From Sulfuriferula plumbiphila (GTDB lineage Bacteria > Pseudomonadota > Gammaproteobacteria > Burkholderiales > Sulfuriferulaceae): 64,000 nt of DNA. The DNA lies in the NCBI RefSeq assembly GCF_009938015.1, contig NZ_AP021884.1, positions 2,792,585 to 2,856,584 on the forward strand. Reading direction: 5' to 3'. Positions 55,506 to 64,000 of this stretch are shown here, one piece after another. The notes under the pieces are model-generated. The model worked only from the letters and a program-made list of their open reading frames with translations. It ran no database searches and had not been told where the DNA came from. The translations under genes and the position numbers were made by a program. Numbering within the stretch: position 1 is the stretch's first letter; the number at the start of each line of letters is the position of its first letter.

Positions 55506-56579
55506 CTATTGTTTCTGCACCTTGCGTATCATCGCAATCGCCACCAGCAGGAATACCAGCGTCGGCAATACGGCGCTAAGCAGCGGCGGCCAGTCATTGA
55601 GCAGCCCCAGGTAGGCAAACAGGCGGTTGAGCAGGTGGTATCCCAGCCCGAGCATGATCCCGGCAAACACACGGGCACCCACCGCGCCCGAGCGCGGCCG
55701 GTGATAGGCGAACGGCAATGCAATCAGCATCATCACCGGTGCTGCCAGCGGATAAAACAGCTTGGACCACAACGCGATTTCATAACGCTCGGTTTTTTGT
55801 TTGTTTTGACGCAGATGCTGGATGTATGACCACAAATTGGATGCCGACATTTTTTCCGGCGCCACCAGCAGCACACTCATGATCCCCGGGGTCAGCACCG
55901 AGCGCCAAACTTCTTCTGGCATGTGGCTGACGCTGATGCCGCCACCGCCAAACCGGGTCTCGGTAATATCCTGCAAGCGCCAGCGGTTATCACGCAGATA
56001 ATCCCCCTGCCCGGCATGGCTGATTTTCTGCAAACGGAAGGCATCATCAAACGCATAGATGTTCACATCACGCAACTCATTCTCGGGGGTCACTTCACGG
56101 ATATTAATGAAACTCTGTCCATCACGTACCCATAGCCCGGAACGGAATGCCTGCGCCACCAGCGCGTGGGTAGCGGTAAGCTTGACTTGCTGCGCATAGC
56201 GTTCGGAGGCAGGCGCGATGAGCTCGCCAAACACAAACGTCAACACCGTAAACAGCAGCCCGACGACCATCAGATAGCCGGCCACGCGCTGGATCGACAT
56301 GCCCGACACCAGCATGATGGTGAACTCGGTATTGGACACCAGCCGCGCCAGCGCGAACAGCGTGCCGATCAGCGCCGCCACCGGCAGCAGTTCGTAGACG
56401 TGACCCGGTACACTCAGGGCAACGAAAGCCAGGATGTTGAGCAGGCCATAGCCACCCTGTCCCAATGAGCCGAGCTCGTTGAGCAAGTCGAAAAATGCGT
56501 ACAAGGTCATCAGCGCTGTAAACACAAACAGCGAACTGACCAGGGTTTCCATCGCCAGATAACGCGCCAGGATTTTCAT
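55506..56579 (-). CDS. lptG: LPS export ABC transporter permease LptG
   Basis: A 357-residue permease. MKILARYLAMETLVSSLFVF and TALMTLYAFFDLLNELGSLG begin the N-terminal helices. A large periplasmic jellyroll (SGLWVRDGQSFINIREVTPE) is followed by helices ending with MLGLGYHLLNRLFAYLGLLN. With LptF and LptB it drives LPS transport. The ATG at 56579 overlaps the lptF stop as ATGA. Confidence 0.95.
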   Translation of the reverse strand: MKILARYLAMETLVSSLFVFTALMTLYAFFDLLNELGSLGQGGYGLLNILAFVALSVPGHVYELLPVAALIGTLFALARLVSNTEFTIMLVSGMSIQRVAGYLMVVGLLFTVLTFVFGELIAPASERYAQQVKLTATHALVAQAFRSGLWVRDGQSFINIREVTPENELRDVNIYAFDDAFRLQKISHAGQGDYLRDNRWRLQDITETRFGGGGISVSHMPEEVWRSVLTPGIMSVLLVAPEKMSASNLWSYIQHLRQNKQKTERYEIALWSKLFYPLAAPVMMLIALPFAYHRPRSGAVGARVFAGIMLGLGYHLLNRLFAYLGLLNDWPPLLSAVLPTLVFLLVAIAMIRKVQKQ

Positions 56580-57658
56580 CGGCGCCAGCGCCACCATGGG
56601 CGCATTGAAATGCGCCGGTAGAACATCCACACCAGCACACCTGCCATCAGCAGGTGCACCGCCCACATGCCCGCCAACGGCGAGATTTTTTGTTGCGCCA
56701 CCCAAGCCTGGGAAATACCCAGCAGGTTATTGTAGATCACATAAATCAGCAATGCCAAAATCAGTTTGAACGAGCGCCCCGCACGCGGATTCACGAAGCT
56801 CAGCGGAATCGCCAGCAGCGCCAGGATCGCGGCGCTGATCGGGAAGCTCCAGCGCCATACCAGTTCCGCCATGTTGGCTGGCGTGGGGTCCCGCATCAGC
56901 TTGCCGGTGGACAATGCCTTGGGCTCGAAGGTCTGCTGTTCAACAAAGCGCGCTGGCTCGATGCGCATCCAGTAGCGTCCGAACTCGACCGTCTTGTAAT
57001 CGGCGCGTCCCGGCACGCCTTCGTAGCGGCGGCCATTTTCCAGTACCAGGTAGCGCTCGCCATTGGGCAATTCGGTATGAAACCCTTCTTTGGCGACCAC
57101 AATCCCCAGCTGGTGGTTGTCCAGCGACTGCATGAACACGTTTTTCACGCGCGTACCAATCTGCGACAGACTTTCGACAAAATAAACCTTGTCCGCGCGT
57201 CTGGACTCGATAAACATGCCCGGCGAAATCGCCGACATGTCGTCGCGGCTGTTCAGCACTGCACGGTACACATCCTTTTTCTGCAATGCCCACGGAATCA
57301 CCGCAAGATTGAGCAACGCAATGGCAAACACCACCGGCAAGGCAAAATACAGCACCGGCCTGATCCAGGTGAGCAAACCCTGCCCGGCGCTGAACCACAC
57401 CACCATTTCACTATCCCGGTAGGCACGCGACACGGTCATCATGACGGTAATAAACAGTGCCAGCGACAGCAGCACGGGCAGAAAACCGAGCAGGCCAAAA
57501 CCGAGAAAGGCAAACACCGCGTCCACCGCCAGCTTGCCGCGCGCCGCATCGCCCAGCAGGCGGATGAACAGCGTGCTCAGGGTGATCGCGATGAGCACCA
57601 GAAACACCGCCAGACAGTTATAAACAAGTTCGCGCAACAGCGCGCGGCGAAAGATCAT
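56576..57658 (-). CDS. lptF: LPS export ABC transporter permease LptF
   Basis: A 360-residue permease paired with LptG. IFRRALLRELVYNCLAVFLV, then TVSRAYRDSEMVVWFSAGQG (the coupling region) and VIYNNLLGISQAWVAQQKIS are LptF landmarks, with a periplasmic domain between. Divergent from pepA, the usual arrangement in Beta- and Gammaproteobacteria. Confidence 0.95.
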   Translation of the reverse strand: MIFRRALLRELVYNCLAVFLVLIAITLSTLFIRLLGDAARGKLAVDAVFAFLGFGLLGFLPVLLSLALFITVMMTVSRAYRDSEMVVWFSAGQGLLTWIRPVLYFALPVVFAIALLNLAVIPWALQKKDVYRAVLNSRDDMSAISPGMFIESRRADKVYFVESLSQIGTRVKNVFMQSLDNHQLGIVVAKEGFHTELPNGERYLVLENGRRYEGVPGRADYKTVEFGRYWMRIEPARFVEQQTFEPKALSTGKLMRDPTPANMAELVWRWSFPISAAILALLAIPLSFVNPRAGRSFKLILALLIYVIYNNLLGISQAWVAQQKISPLAGMWAVHLLMAGVLVWMFYRRISMRPWWRWRR

Positions 57659-57785
57659 TTTTGCGGAGGAATGGGTAGTTGTTTTGACTTTTACCTGAAC
57701 ACTGCAAATAATGCATTGATGTGTTTCGGGTCAATCAGGCTCGCAGTTTAAGAATCAAGCACAAAATCTTACAAGGAGTGCATCG

Positions 57786-59282
57786 GTGGAATTTAGCATA
57801 AAAAGTACCAGCCCTGAAAAACAACGCGCCGCCTGTGTCGTGGTTGGCGTGTATGAATCGCGCAAACTCTCGCCTGCCGCCACGCAGATCGACCAGCAGA
57901 CTGCGGGCTATCTGACCGACATCCTGCGCCACGGTGACATGGATGGCCGCCTGGGCAGCACCTGCCTGCTGCACAAGGTGCCAGGCACGCTATGTGAGCG
58001 CGTACTGCTGGTCGGACTGGGGCGCGAGCGCGATGTGGGCGAAAAAGCCTACGCCGATGCCAGCAGCGCCGCGCTCAAGGCACTCGCTGCCAGCGGTGCA
58101 GCCGACGCGGCAATTTATCTGATCCAGACCGGCGTCAAAGGCCGCGACCTGGCGTGGAATATCGAGCAGCTGGTGATTGCCGCGGAGGCCAGCCAGTACC
58201 AGCCCGGCAAGCTCAAAAGCAAACACGACAAATCTCCGTCCAGACTGCGCAAGCTGACTTTGTGCGTGAGCGGCCCGGAACAGCAGGCAAGCGCCGAAGC
58301 CGCCCTGGCGCAGGGCATGGCGATAGGCGCAGGAATGAGCCTGGCCAAGGCGCTGGGCGATTTACCTGGCAACGTGTGCACGCCCACCTACCTCGCCGAG
58401 CAGGCGCAGGCGCTAGCCAGATCGCACAAGCTCAAATGCGAGGTGCTGGACAAAAAAGACATGGAAAAACTCGGCATGGGCTCGTTCCTGTCGGTAGCGA
58501 AAGGCAGCCGCCAGCCGCCCAGACTGATTGTGCTGCAACACAACGGCGGTAAAAAAGGCGACAGGCCGGTAGTACTGGTCGGCAAGGGCATCACCTTTGA
58601 CGCGGGCGGTATCTCGCTCAAACCCGCCGCCGAAATGGATGAAATGAAATACGATATGTGTGGCGCCGCCAGCGTGCTGGGTACGCTGCGTGCCGCCGCC
58701 GAGATGAAGCTGCCGCTCAACGTCGTCGGCGTCATCCCCAGCTGCGAAAATCTGCCGGATGGCGACGCCAACAAGCCCGGTGACATTGTCACCTCGATGT
58801 CGGGCCAGACCATCGAAATCCTGAATACCGATGCCGAAGGTCGCCTGATCCTGTGCGATGCACTGACCTACAGCGAGCGTTTCGAGCCCGCCGCCGTGAT
58901 CGACATCGCCACCCTCACCGGCGCCTGCGTGATCGCGCTGGGACACCACGCCAGCGGCATGTTCAGCAATCACGACGGCCTGGCGCGCGAAATCGAACAC
59001 GCCGCCGCAGCCGCGCAAGATCGCGTATGGCGCCTGCCGCTGTGGGATGACTATCAGCAGCAGCTGGACAGCAATTTTGCCGACATGGCCAATATCGGCG
59101 GTCGCGCTGGCGGCTCTATCACTGCCGCCTGTTTCCTGTCACGCTTCACCAAAAAATACGACTGGGCGCATCTCGACATCGCGGGCACTGCGTGGAAATC
59201 CGGCAAGGACAAAGGCAGCACCGGGCGACCCGTACCGCTCCTGGTGCACTTCCTGGTGAACCGCGCCAGCCGGGCAAAATGA
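57786..59282 (+). CDS. pepA: Leucyl aminopeptidase (cytosol aminopeptidase)
   Basis: A 498-residue M17 metallopeptidase. VGKGITFDAGGISLKPAAEM carries metal-binding Asp and Lys; the signature NTDAEGRLILCDALTY follows, and the C-terminal HLDIAGTAW completes the site. It forms hexamers and in some bacteria also binds DNA. The GTG start at 57786 (EFSIKSTSPEKQRAACVVVG) is preceded by AAGGAG at a good distance. The stop overlaps the holC start. Confidence 0.96.
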   Translation: MEFSIKSTSPEKQRAACVVVGVYESRKLSPAATQIDQQTAGYLTDILRHGDMDGRLGSTCLLHKVPGTLCERVLLVGLGRERDVGEKAYADASSAALKALAASGAADAAIYLIQTGVKGRDLAWNIEQLVIAAEASQYQPGKLKSKHDKSPSRLRKLTLCVSGPEQQASAEAALAQGMAIGAGMSLAKALGDLPGNVCTPTYLAEQAQALARSHKLKCEVLDKKDMEKLGMGSFLSVAKGSRQPPRLIVLQHNGGKKGDRPVVLVGKGITFDAGGISLKPAAEMDEMKYDMCGAASVLGTLRAAAEMKLPLNVVGVIPSCENLPDGDANKPGDIVTSMSGQTIEILNTDAEGRLILCDALTYSERFEPAAVIDIATLTGACVIALGHHASGMFSNHDGLAREIEHAAAAAQDRVWRLPLWDDYQQQLDSNFADMANIGGRAGGSITAACFLSRFTKKYDWAHLDIAGTAWKSGKDKGSTGRPVPLLVHFLVNRASRAK

Positions 59283-59710
59283 CGCGCGTGGATTTTTACA
59301 CGCACGCGCCGGACAAGCTCGACCTGGCACGCATTCTCACCGGCAAGGCCTATCGGCAAGGACTAAGGGTCATGCTCTACTCGCCCGACAGCCGAGTGGT
59401 AGCCGATATGGACAGACGCCTGTGGGAAGTACCAGCCAACAGTTTTTTGCCGCACTGTGGTTGTACCGCACCGCACGCCAGCGCCACGCCCGTGGTGCTG
59501 GGCGAGGCCGCCGACCACCTGCCGCACGACAACGTGCTGATCAATCTGCACGATACCACGCCGACATTTTTCAGCCGCTTTGAACGCCTGATCGAAATCG
59601 TTTCGCTGGACGGCGCCGACCAGGATGCGGCGCGTTTGCGCTGGCGTTTTTACAAACAGCGGGGCTACGAGATGCACAGTCATGACCTGCGTGATAACAA
59701 GCATGACTGA
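59279..59710 (+). CDS. holC: DNA polymerase III chi subunit
   Basis: A 143-residue chi subunit of the clamp-loader complex, which contacts single-stranded DNA-binding protein. RVDFYTHAPDKLDLARILTG, VMLYSPDSRVVADMDRRLWE and DNVLINLHDTTPTFFSRFER are typical. The ATG at 59279 overlaps the pepA stop. The stop overlaps the next gene's start. Confidence 0.93.
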   Translation: MTRVDFYTHAPDKLDLARILTGKAYRQGLRVMLYSPDSRVVADMDRRLWEVPANSFLPHCGCTAPHASATPVVLGEAADHLPHDNVLINLHDTTPTFFSRFERLIEIVSLDGADQDAARLRWRFYKQRGYEMHSHDLRDNKHD

Positions 59711-60416
59711 TCCGATGCATCAATTGCTGGATAAAATGCAGGCCCTCATGGGCAAGCATCGTGATGCGCCGGTGATGCTTGAAGCTGAACCCGCTCCACT
59801 CCCATCCACCGACGGAGTGTCCGAGGCAACCCCGTTTCCGGTTTTGACCGACATCGTACGGCGCGGCGAAATACTGGCAGATGCCCCCCCCGTCACCCCG
59901 CAGCCCCTATCTGACTTCACAGCGGAAATCGCCTCTCCAGCCGGGGTGACGGTTAACTTCCCTGAAGCATTCACCCGCACCGGGCAGTCCGGGCCATTTA
60001 CCGCCGCGCTCGCCACGCCGGTTTTGACCGACATCGTGCGGTACGGCGAAGTGCTGGCCGAGACATCGCCCGACGCCCTGCAGGCTACTGCGCCTGGCAC
60101 CCCCGCGCAAATTGCCCATTTGGCCGCAACGGCGGACGGCATCCCCGAGGCGTTCACCAGCCCCGAGCAAGCCGAGTTGCTTGCCACCGCGGTCGCCACC
60201 CATGTACTCGGCATGATCGACGGCCACCTCATGTACGAAGTCAACACCGTGATGGCGCAGCGCTTGCGCCGCGTAGTGGACGACACTTTATCCACTCTGC
60301 TCACCCAGCTCGCACTCGACATTGAATCCATCGTGCGCGAGGCGGTCGCCGAAGAGCTGGCGCGTCATGGCATCCATCCTGCCAATACCCCGGAGAACCC
60401 GTCCAATCCGGTATAA
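59703..60416 (+). CDS. Hypothetical protein with a 60-residue internal duplication, between holC and valS
   Basis: A 237-residue soluble protein of unknown family. The motif [14 protein letters not shown] at 46-59 recurs as [14 protein letters not shown] at 106-119, and PEAFTR/PEAFTS follows each near the end of a unit of about 60 residues. The two motif copies also share 20 identical bases. The N-terminus ([17 protein letters not shown]) and C-terminus ([20 protein letters not shown]) are helical. The position, overlapping holC and just before valS, is where many betaproteobacteria carry a poorly described gene. Confidence 0.78.
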   Translation: MTDPMHQLLDKMQALMGKHRDAPVMLEAEPAPLPSTDGVSEATPFPVLTDIVRRGEILADAPPVTPQPLSDFTAEIASPAGVTVNFPEAFTRTGQSGPFTAALATPVLTDIVRYGEVLAETSPDALQATAPGTPAQIAHLAATADGIPEAFTSPEQAELLATAVATHVLGMIDGHLMYEVNTVMAQRLRRVVDDTLSTLLTQLALDIESIVREAVAEELARHGIHPANTPENPSNPV

Positions 60417-60447
60417 TCGCGCGTTTCAAGCCTCAACAACACGCATC

Positions 60448-63201
60448 ATGGAACTCGCCAAAAGCTTCGAACCCCGCGACATCGAACAACGCTGGTACCA
60501 GCACTGGGAACAGTCCGGCTATTTCCGTCCCAGCATGGACGCCAGCCGCCCCGCCTACTGCATCATGCTGCCGCCGCCCAACGTCACCGGCACGCTGCAT
60601 ATGGGGCACGCGTTCCAGCACACGCTGATGGATGCGCTGATCCGCTACCACCGCATGCAGGGCGACAACACCCTGTGGCAGCCCGGCACCGACCACGCCG
60701 GCATCGCCACCCAGATCGTGGTGGAGCGCCAGCTCGACGCCAGGGGCGAATCGCGGCATGCGCTCGGACGCGAGACTTTCCTGAAAAGAGTATGGGAATG
60801 GAAGGAGCACTCCGGCTCCACCATCACCCGCCAGATGCGCCGCCTGGGCACCTCGTGTGACTGGTCGCGCGAGCGTTTCACCCTGGACGCAGGCCTGTCC
60901 GAAGCGGTGACTGAAGTGTTTGTCTCGCTCTACAACGAAGGACTGATTTATCGCGGCAAGCGCCTGGTCAACTGGGATCCGGTGCTGGGCACGGCGGTGT
61001 CCGACCTGGAAGTGGTATCCGAAGAAGAGGACGGCTTCCTCTGGCACATCCGCTACCCGATCGAAGGCGAGGACGGCTTTGTCGAAGTCGCCACCACCCG
61101 CCCGGAAACCCTGCTGGGCGACGTTGCCGTTGCCGTTCATCCGGACGACACGCGCTACCAGCACCTGATTGGCCGCCATGTGCGGCTGCCGATTGCCGAG
61201 CGCAGCATCCCGGTGATTGCCGATGACTACGTTGACCCGACCTTCGCTACCGGCGTGGTCAAAATCACCCCGGCGCACGACTTCAACGACTACGCCGTGG
61301 GCACGCGCCACAGGCTGCCGCCGATCAGCGTGTTGACGCTCGACGCCAAAATGAACGATCTCTGCCCCATCGCATACCAGGGGCTGGATCGCTACGTGGC
61401 GCGCGAAAAACTGCTCGCCGAGCTGCAGGCCAAAAACCTGCTCGCCGCCGCCAAGCCGCACAGGCTGATGGTGCCGCGCGGCGACCGCAGCGGTGCCGTG
61501 ATCGAGCCCATGCTCACCGACCAGTGGTTTGTCGCGATGGAACAAATGGGCGCCAGCGGCCTCGACGCGGTCAAATCCGGCAAGCTCAGATTCGTGCCGG
61601 AAAACTGGACCGCCACCTACAACCAGTGGCTGGAAAACATCCAGGACTGGTGCATCTCGCGCCAGCTGTGGTGGGGACACCGCATCCCCGCCTGGTACGA
61701 CGAGGACGGCAACCACTACGTCGCTCGCAGCGAAGCCGAAGCGCGCAAACTCGCCGCCGGCCGGCCGCTGACCCGCGACGAGGACGTGCTCGACACCTGG
61801 TTCTCCTCCGCGCTATGGCCGTTCTCCACCCTGGGCTGGCCGCAAAGAACGCCCGAGCTGAACGCTTTTCTGCCCGGCTCGGTACTGGTCACCGGCTTTG
61901 ACATCATCTTTTTCTGGGTCGCGCGCATGGTGATGATGTCGCTGCACTTCACCGGTGAAGTACCGTTCCGCGAAGTGTATGTGACGGGCCTGGTCCGCGA
62001 CGCCCACGGCAACAAGATGTCCAAGTCCAAGGGCAACGTGATAGACCCGCTCGACCTGATCGACGGCATCGACCTGGACAGCCTGATCGCCAAGCGCACC
62101 ACCGGCATGATGAATCCCAGCCAGGCGCAGTCCATCGCCCGGCAAACCCGCGCCGACTATCCCAATGGCCTGGCGGCTTTCGGCACCGATGCAATACGTT
62201 TCACTTTCGCCAGCCTCGCCACCCACGGCCGCGACATCAAGTTCGACCTGCAGCGCGCCGACGGCTACCGCAACTTCTGCAACAAGTTATGGAATGCCAC
62301 GCGCTTCGTGCTGATGAACTGTGAAGGCAAGGACGTGGGACTGGATGACAGCCTGCCGCTCACCCATTCCGATGCCGACCGCTGGATCATCAGCCGCCTG
62401 CAACAGGCCGAAACCGCGGTCGCCAGCGCATTCGCCGACTACCGCTTCGACATGGCTGCGCGCGCCGTTTACGAGTTCGTCTGGGACGAGTACTGCGACT
62501 GGTATGTGGAGCTTGCCAAGGTGCAGATCAATAGTGGCGATGACGCTGCCGTCCGCGCCACGCGCCGCACCCTGGTGCGCGTGCTGGAGGCCGCGCTGCG
62601 TCTGGCGCACCCGATCATCCCGTTCATTACTGAGGAGTTATGGCAAACCGTGGCGCCGCTGGCAGGCAAACACGGCGCGAGCATCATGACCCAGCCTTAC
62701 CCGTTGGCCGACGCAGCAAAAGTGGACACCGGCGCCTGCGAACGCATCGCCCTGCTTAAAGACCTCATCAACGCCACCCGTGGTCTGCGCGGTGAAATGA
62801 GACTGTCTCCGGCGCTGAAAGTGCCCATGGCCATCAGCGGCGATGCCACCGCACTCGCCCGCTTCGCACCTTACCTGGCAGCGCTGGCCAAATTGAGCGA
62901 GGTCAAAATCAGCGCCGGGCTGCCGCCCGGTGACGCTCCCGTCGCCATCGTCGGCGACACCAGGCTGATGCTGCTGATCGAAATAGACCGGGACGCGGAA
63001 AAATCCCGGCTGGAAAAAGAAATCGCGCGCCTGCAAGGCGAAATCACGAAATGCGCAGCCAAGCTGGGCAACGCCAGCTTCGTGGATCGCGCCCCGGCTG
63101 CCGTGGTGGATCAGGAAAAACAGCGCCTGGCGGATTTCAAGGACACGCTGGACAAGCTGCAAGACCAGCTGATCCGGCTGGCGGCTTGGAAAAGCAGTTA
63201 G
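60448..63201 (+). CDS. valS: Valyl-tRNA synthetase
   Basis: A 917-residue class I synthetase. The HIGH motif is HMGH at 51-54 ([15 protein letters not shown]) and the KMSKS loop is K523-S527. [17 protein letters not shown]-like [20 protein letters not shown] precedes the CP1 editing domain. A C-terminal coiled coil ([20 protein letters not shown]) is present. The ATG at 60448 ([20 protein letters not shown]) fits. The stop is the first base triplet touching the repeat at 63201. Confidence 0.97.
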   Translation: MELAKSFEPRDIEQRWYQHWEQSGYFRPSMDASRPAYCIMLPPPNVTGTLHMGHAFQHTLMDALIRYHRMQGDNTLWQPGTDHAGIATQIVVERQLDARGESRHALGRETFLKRVWEWKEHSGSTITRQMRRLGTSCDWSRERFTLDAGLSEAVTEVFVSLYNEGLIYRGKRLVNWDPVLGTAVSDLEVVSEEEDGFLWHIRYPIEGEDGFVEVATTRPETLLGDVAVAVHPDDTRYQHLIGRHVRLPIAERSIPVIADDYVDPTFATGVVKITPAHDFNDYAVGTRHRLPPISVLTLDAKMNDLCPIAYQGLDRYVAREKLLAELQAKNLLAAAKPHRLMVPRGDRSGAVIEPMLTDQWFVAMEQMGASGLDAVKSGKLRFVPENWTATYNQWLENIQDWCISRQLWWGHRIPAWYDEDGNHYVARSEAEARKLAAGRPLTRDEDVLDTWFSSALWPFSTLGWPQRTPELNAFLPGSVLVTGFDIIFFWVARMVMMSLHFTGEVPFREVYVTGLVRDAHGNKMSKSKGNVIDPLDLIDGIDLDSLIAKRTTGMMNPSQAQSIARQTRADYPNGLAAFGTDAIRFTFASLATHGRDIKFDLQRADGYRNFCNKLWNATRFVLMNCEGKDVGLDDSLPLTHSDADRWIISRLQQAETAVASAFADYRFDMAARAVYEFVWDEYCDWYVELAKVQINSGDDAAVRATRRTLVRVLEAALRLAHPIIPFITEELWQTVAPLAGKHGASIMTQPYPLADAAKVDTGACERIALLKDLINATRGLRGEMRLSPALKVPMAISGDATALARFAPYLAALAKLSEVKISAGLPPGDAPVAIVGDTRLMLLIEIDRDAEKSRLEKEIARLQGEITKCAAKLGNASFVDRAPAAVVDQEKQRLADFKDTLDKLQDQLIRLAAWKSS

Positions 63202-63334
63202 CCACGGTGGTCACGGAGAGCACGGAGAAGACCAACGAATTTGAATCAGTACCTCATCCAATAAGTAAAATGAGGAAATCATGTAATTCTCTAATTCAAG
63301 CTTTATTCCCCGTGACCTCAGTGCTCTCCGTGGC
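63201..63334. repeat. Inverted-repeat element of the CACGGAG family (copy 2)
   Basis: Arms at 63201-63227 and 63308-63334 are inverted relatives made of nine-base steps: CACGGTGGT, CACGGAGAG, CACGGAG on the left; the right arm, read in reverse, gives CACGGAGAG, CACTGAGGT, CACGGGG. The 80-base centre is AT-rich and non-coding. The left arm begins at the last base of the valS stop codon. It could serve as a terminator-like structure for valS. Confidence 0.78.
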
Positions 63335-63387
63335 TAATTGCTTTTCGGGTTTACCTGGATTCAGCGGCAGGCGCGGAATAACAACGG

Positions 63388-63780
63388 CTACTCTCCCCAG
63401 CGGTACTGGTGGCAGAACTGCCCTACCCGCTCCACCACTTCGTCACGTTCAAAGAAGCGATCAGCACGGTTCAGCCTGGCCTGATCGCGCTCGTCCTGGC
63501 TGCCACCAAAACAGAATATCGGCACGTTGAGCATCCACTCCATGCGCACCTGGCGTATCGCGTCCTGCGGGTCGAAGGCATCGGTCAGCGTGTCGAGATC
63601 GAGAAAAATGAAGCGGTGCAGCAGGATGTCCTGGAACCCGCCCAGACTGCCCAGATCCAGGGTTTCCACCATCTGCCAGCGTTGCGGCAATTGCGCGCGC
63701 AGTTGCGCAGCAATGCCGGCATCGTTGCTCATCAGGATGAATTTGCGCTGCAGACGCGCTTCGATGGTGGGTTGACTCAT
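63388..63780 (-). CDS. Small protein resembling a degenerate response-regulator receiver
   Basis: A 130-residue soluble protein. RKFILMSNDAGIAAQLRAQL, HRFIFLDLDTLTDAFDPQDA and NVPIFCFGGSQDERDQARLN follow the strand order of a receiver domain, with an acidic patch (DLD) where the phospho-acceptor would lie, but the conserved lysine is not evident. It begins in overlap with the stop of the gene upstream (ATGA). The function is unknown. Confidence 0.6.
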   Translation of the reverse strand: MSQPTIEARLQRKFILMSNDAGIAAQLRAQLPQRWQMVETLDLGSLGGFQDILLHRFIFLDLDTLTDAFDPQDAIRQVRMEWMLNVPIFCFGGSQDERDQARLNRADRFFERDEVVERVGQFCHQYRWGE

Positions 63781-64000
63781 ATGGCCTCCGGATTGAAATA
63801 AGCGGTCTCGGTGATACGCTGCGCCCAGAGATGGGCGGCTGCGCTATCGAGATGGATCGCCAATTCAGCAGCGATCGAGCGGGGTTCGGCTGCCAGTAGC
63901 GTCTCCGGCAAACCGGGTGCGGCGGACAGCGCCACCCGCGCCAGGCGCCGTCCCTGAGTGAGTACCCGCACCCAGTCAATGCCGTACTGGCGCTCGGTCA
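63777..64000 (-). CDS. C-terminal end of an unrecognised protein, partial
   Basis: The open frame enters from the right edge on the minus strand and ends at 63777. Visible residues include RQYGIDWVRVLTQGRRLARV and SIAAELAIHLDSAAAHLWAQ. No family is recognised. Its stop overlaps the start of the receiver-like gene, so they are translated together. Confidence 0.6.
   Translation of the reverse strand, partial: TERQYGIDWVRVLTQGRRLARVALSAAPGLPETLLAAEPRSIAAELAIHLDSAAAHLWAQRITETAYFNPEAI

Noticed and set aside
56654-57751. 365-residue plus-strand frame opposite lptF
   Set aside because: Antisense to lptF; it is extremely rich in His, Arg and Gln and has no start signals.
60433-61716. 427-residue minus-strand frame opposite valS
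   Set aside because: Antisense shadow of valS, which has intact HMGH and KMSKS motifs.

Overview
This window reads as chromosomal DNA from a GC-rich betaproteobacterium, most likely of the Nitrosomonadales type (the Sulfuricella, Gallionella and Thiobacillus neighbourhood). That is inference from gene order and protein style, not from a database search. The clues are an ilvB-ilvN-ilvC-psd-pssA-leuA run, an apbC-dcd-basic amino acid decarboxylase run, pepA diverging from lptF/lptG with holC and valS behind it, a PEP-CTERM protein, tandem DUF2173 genes, and interspersed intergenic repeats. I see no rRNA, tRNA, CRISPR array, transposase or prophage.

Layout. 1-8344: an arn locus for 4-amino-4-deoxy-L-arabinose modification of lipid A, in the order transporter end, arnB, arnC, arnA formyltransferase, arnA decarboxylase, arnD, arnT. 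ArnA is split into two genes. Between its second half and arnD lie a DUF4160/DUF2442 toxin-antitoxin-like pair, a broken DUF433/DUF5615 pair and pieces of interspersed repeat. 8356-14691: tex, hslO, a corA-type transporter and recQ. 14840-19825 (minus strand): a MASE1-GGDEF-EAL protein, a coiled-coil protein, a FIST sensor, an ERCC4-type nuclease and a DUF924 protein. 19916-23670: an Slp-like protein, a thioredoxin-fold co-chaperone, a SemiSWEET, a DUF3025 protein and a DUF3494 PEP-CTERM protein. 23895-30419 (minus strand): basic amino acid decarboxylase, dcd, apbC/mrp, a CBS-domain pair and rppH. 30632-33956: a helical-repeat protein, pstS behind a Pho box, and two methyltransferase-fold genes. 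34037-41704: proS, a lytic transglycosylase, a four-gene envelope operon (TlpA, second thioredoxin, TolC, mini-adaptor), an aspartase/fumarase-family lyase and two membrane proteins. 41807-45768: a PilZ-like protein, a DUF4398 lipoprotein, wrbA, a HugZ-like protein, a DUF2069 protein and a small membrane protein split by a T8 tract. 45792-53771: leuA, pssA, psd, ilvC, ilvN, ilvB and a short MutS2-like ATPase. 53861-54987: three tandem DUF2173 genes. 55064-64000: an RDD protein, lptG/lptF, pepA, holC, a protein with an internal 60-residue duplication, valS and the start of another minus-strand operon.

Most of the window is housekeeping. The parts most worth a second look are the three tandem DUF2173 paralogues, the duplicated PVLTDIV-motif protein between holC and valS, the redox/TolC/mini-adaptor operon that has no inner-membrane pump, the T8 frameshift gene, the dyad in front of wrbA, the Pho box at an orphan pstS, the sigma-54-like site before the PEP-CTERM gene, the nuclease-less MutS2, and the decayed toxin-antitoxin island inside the arn operon.

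I saw no convincing complete new defence or mobile system. Every functional call rests on motif recognition by eye.
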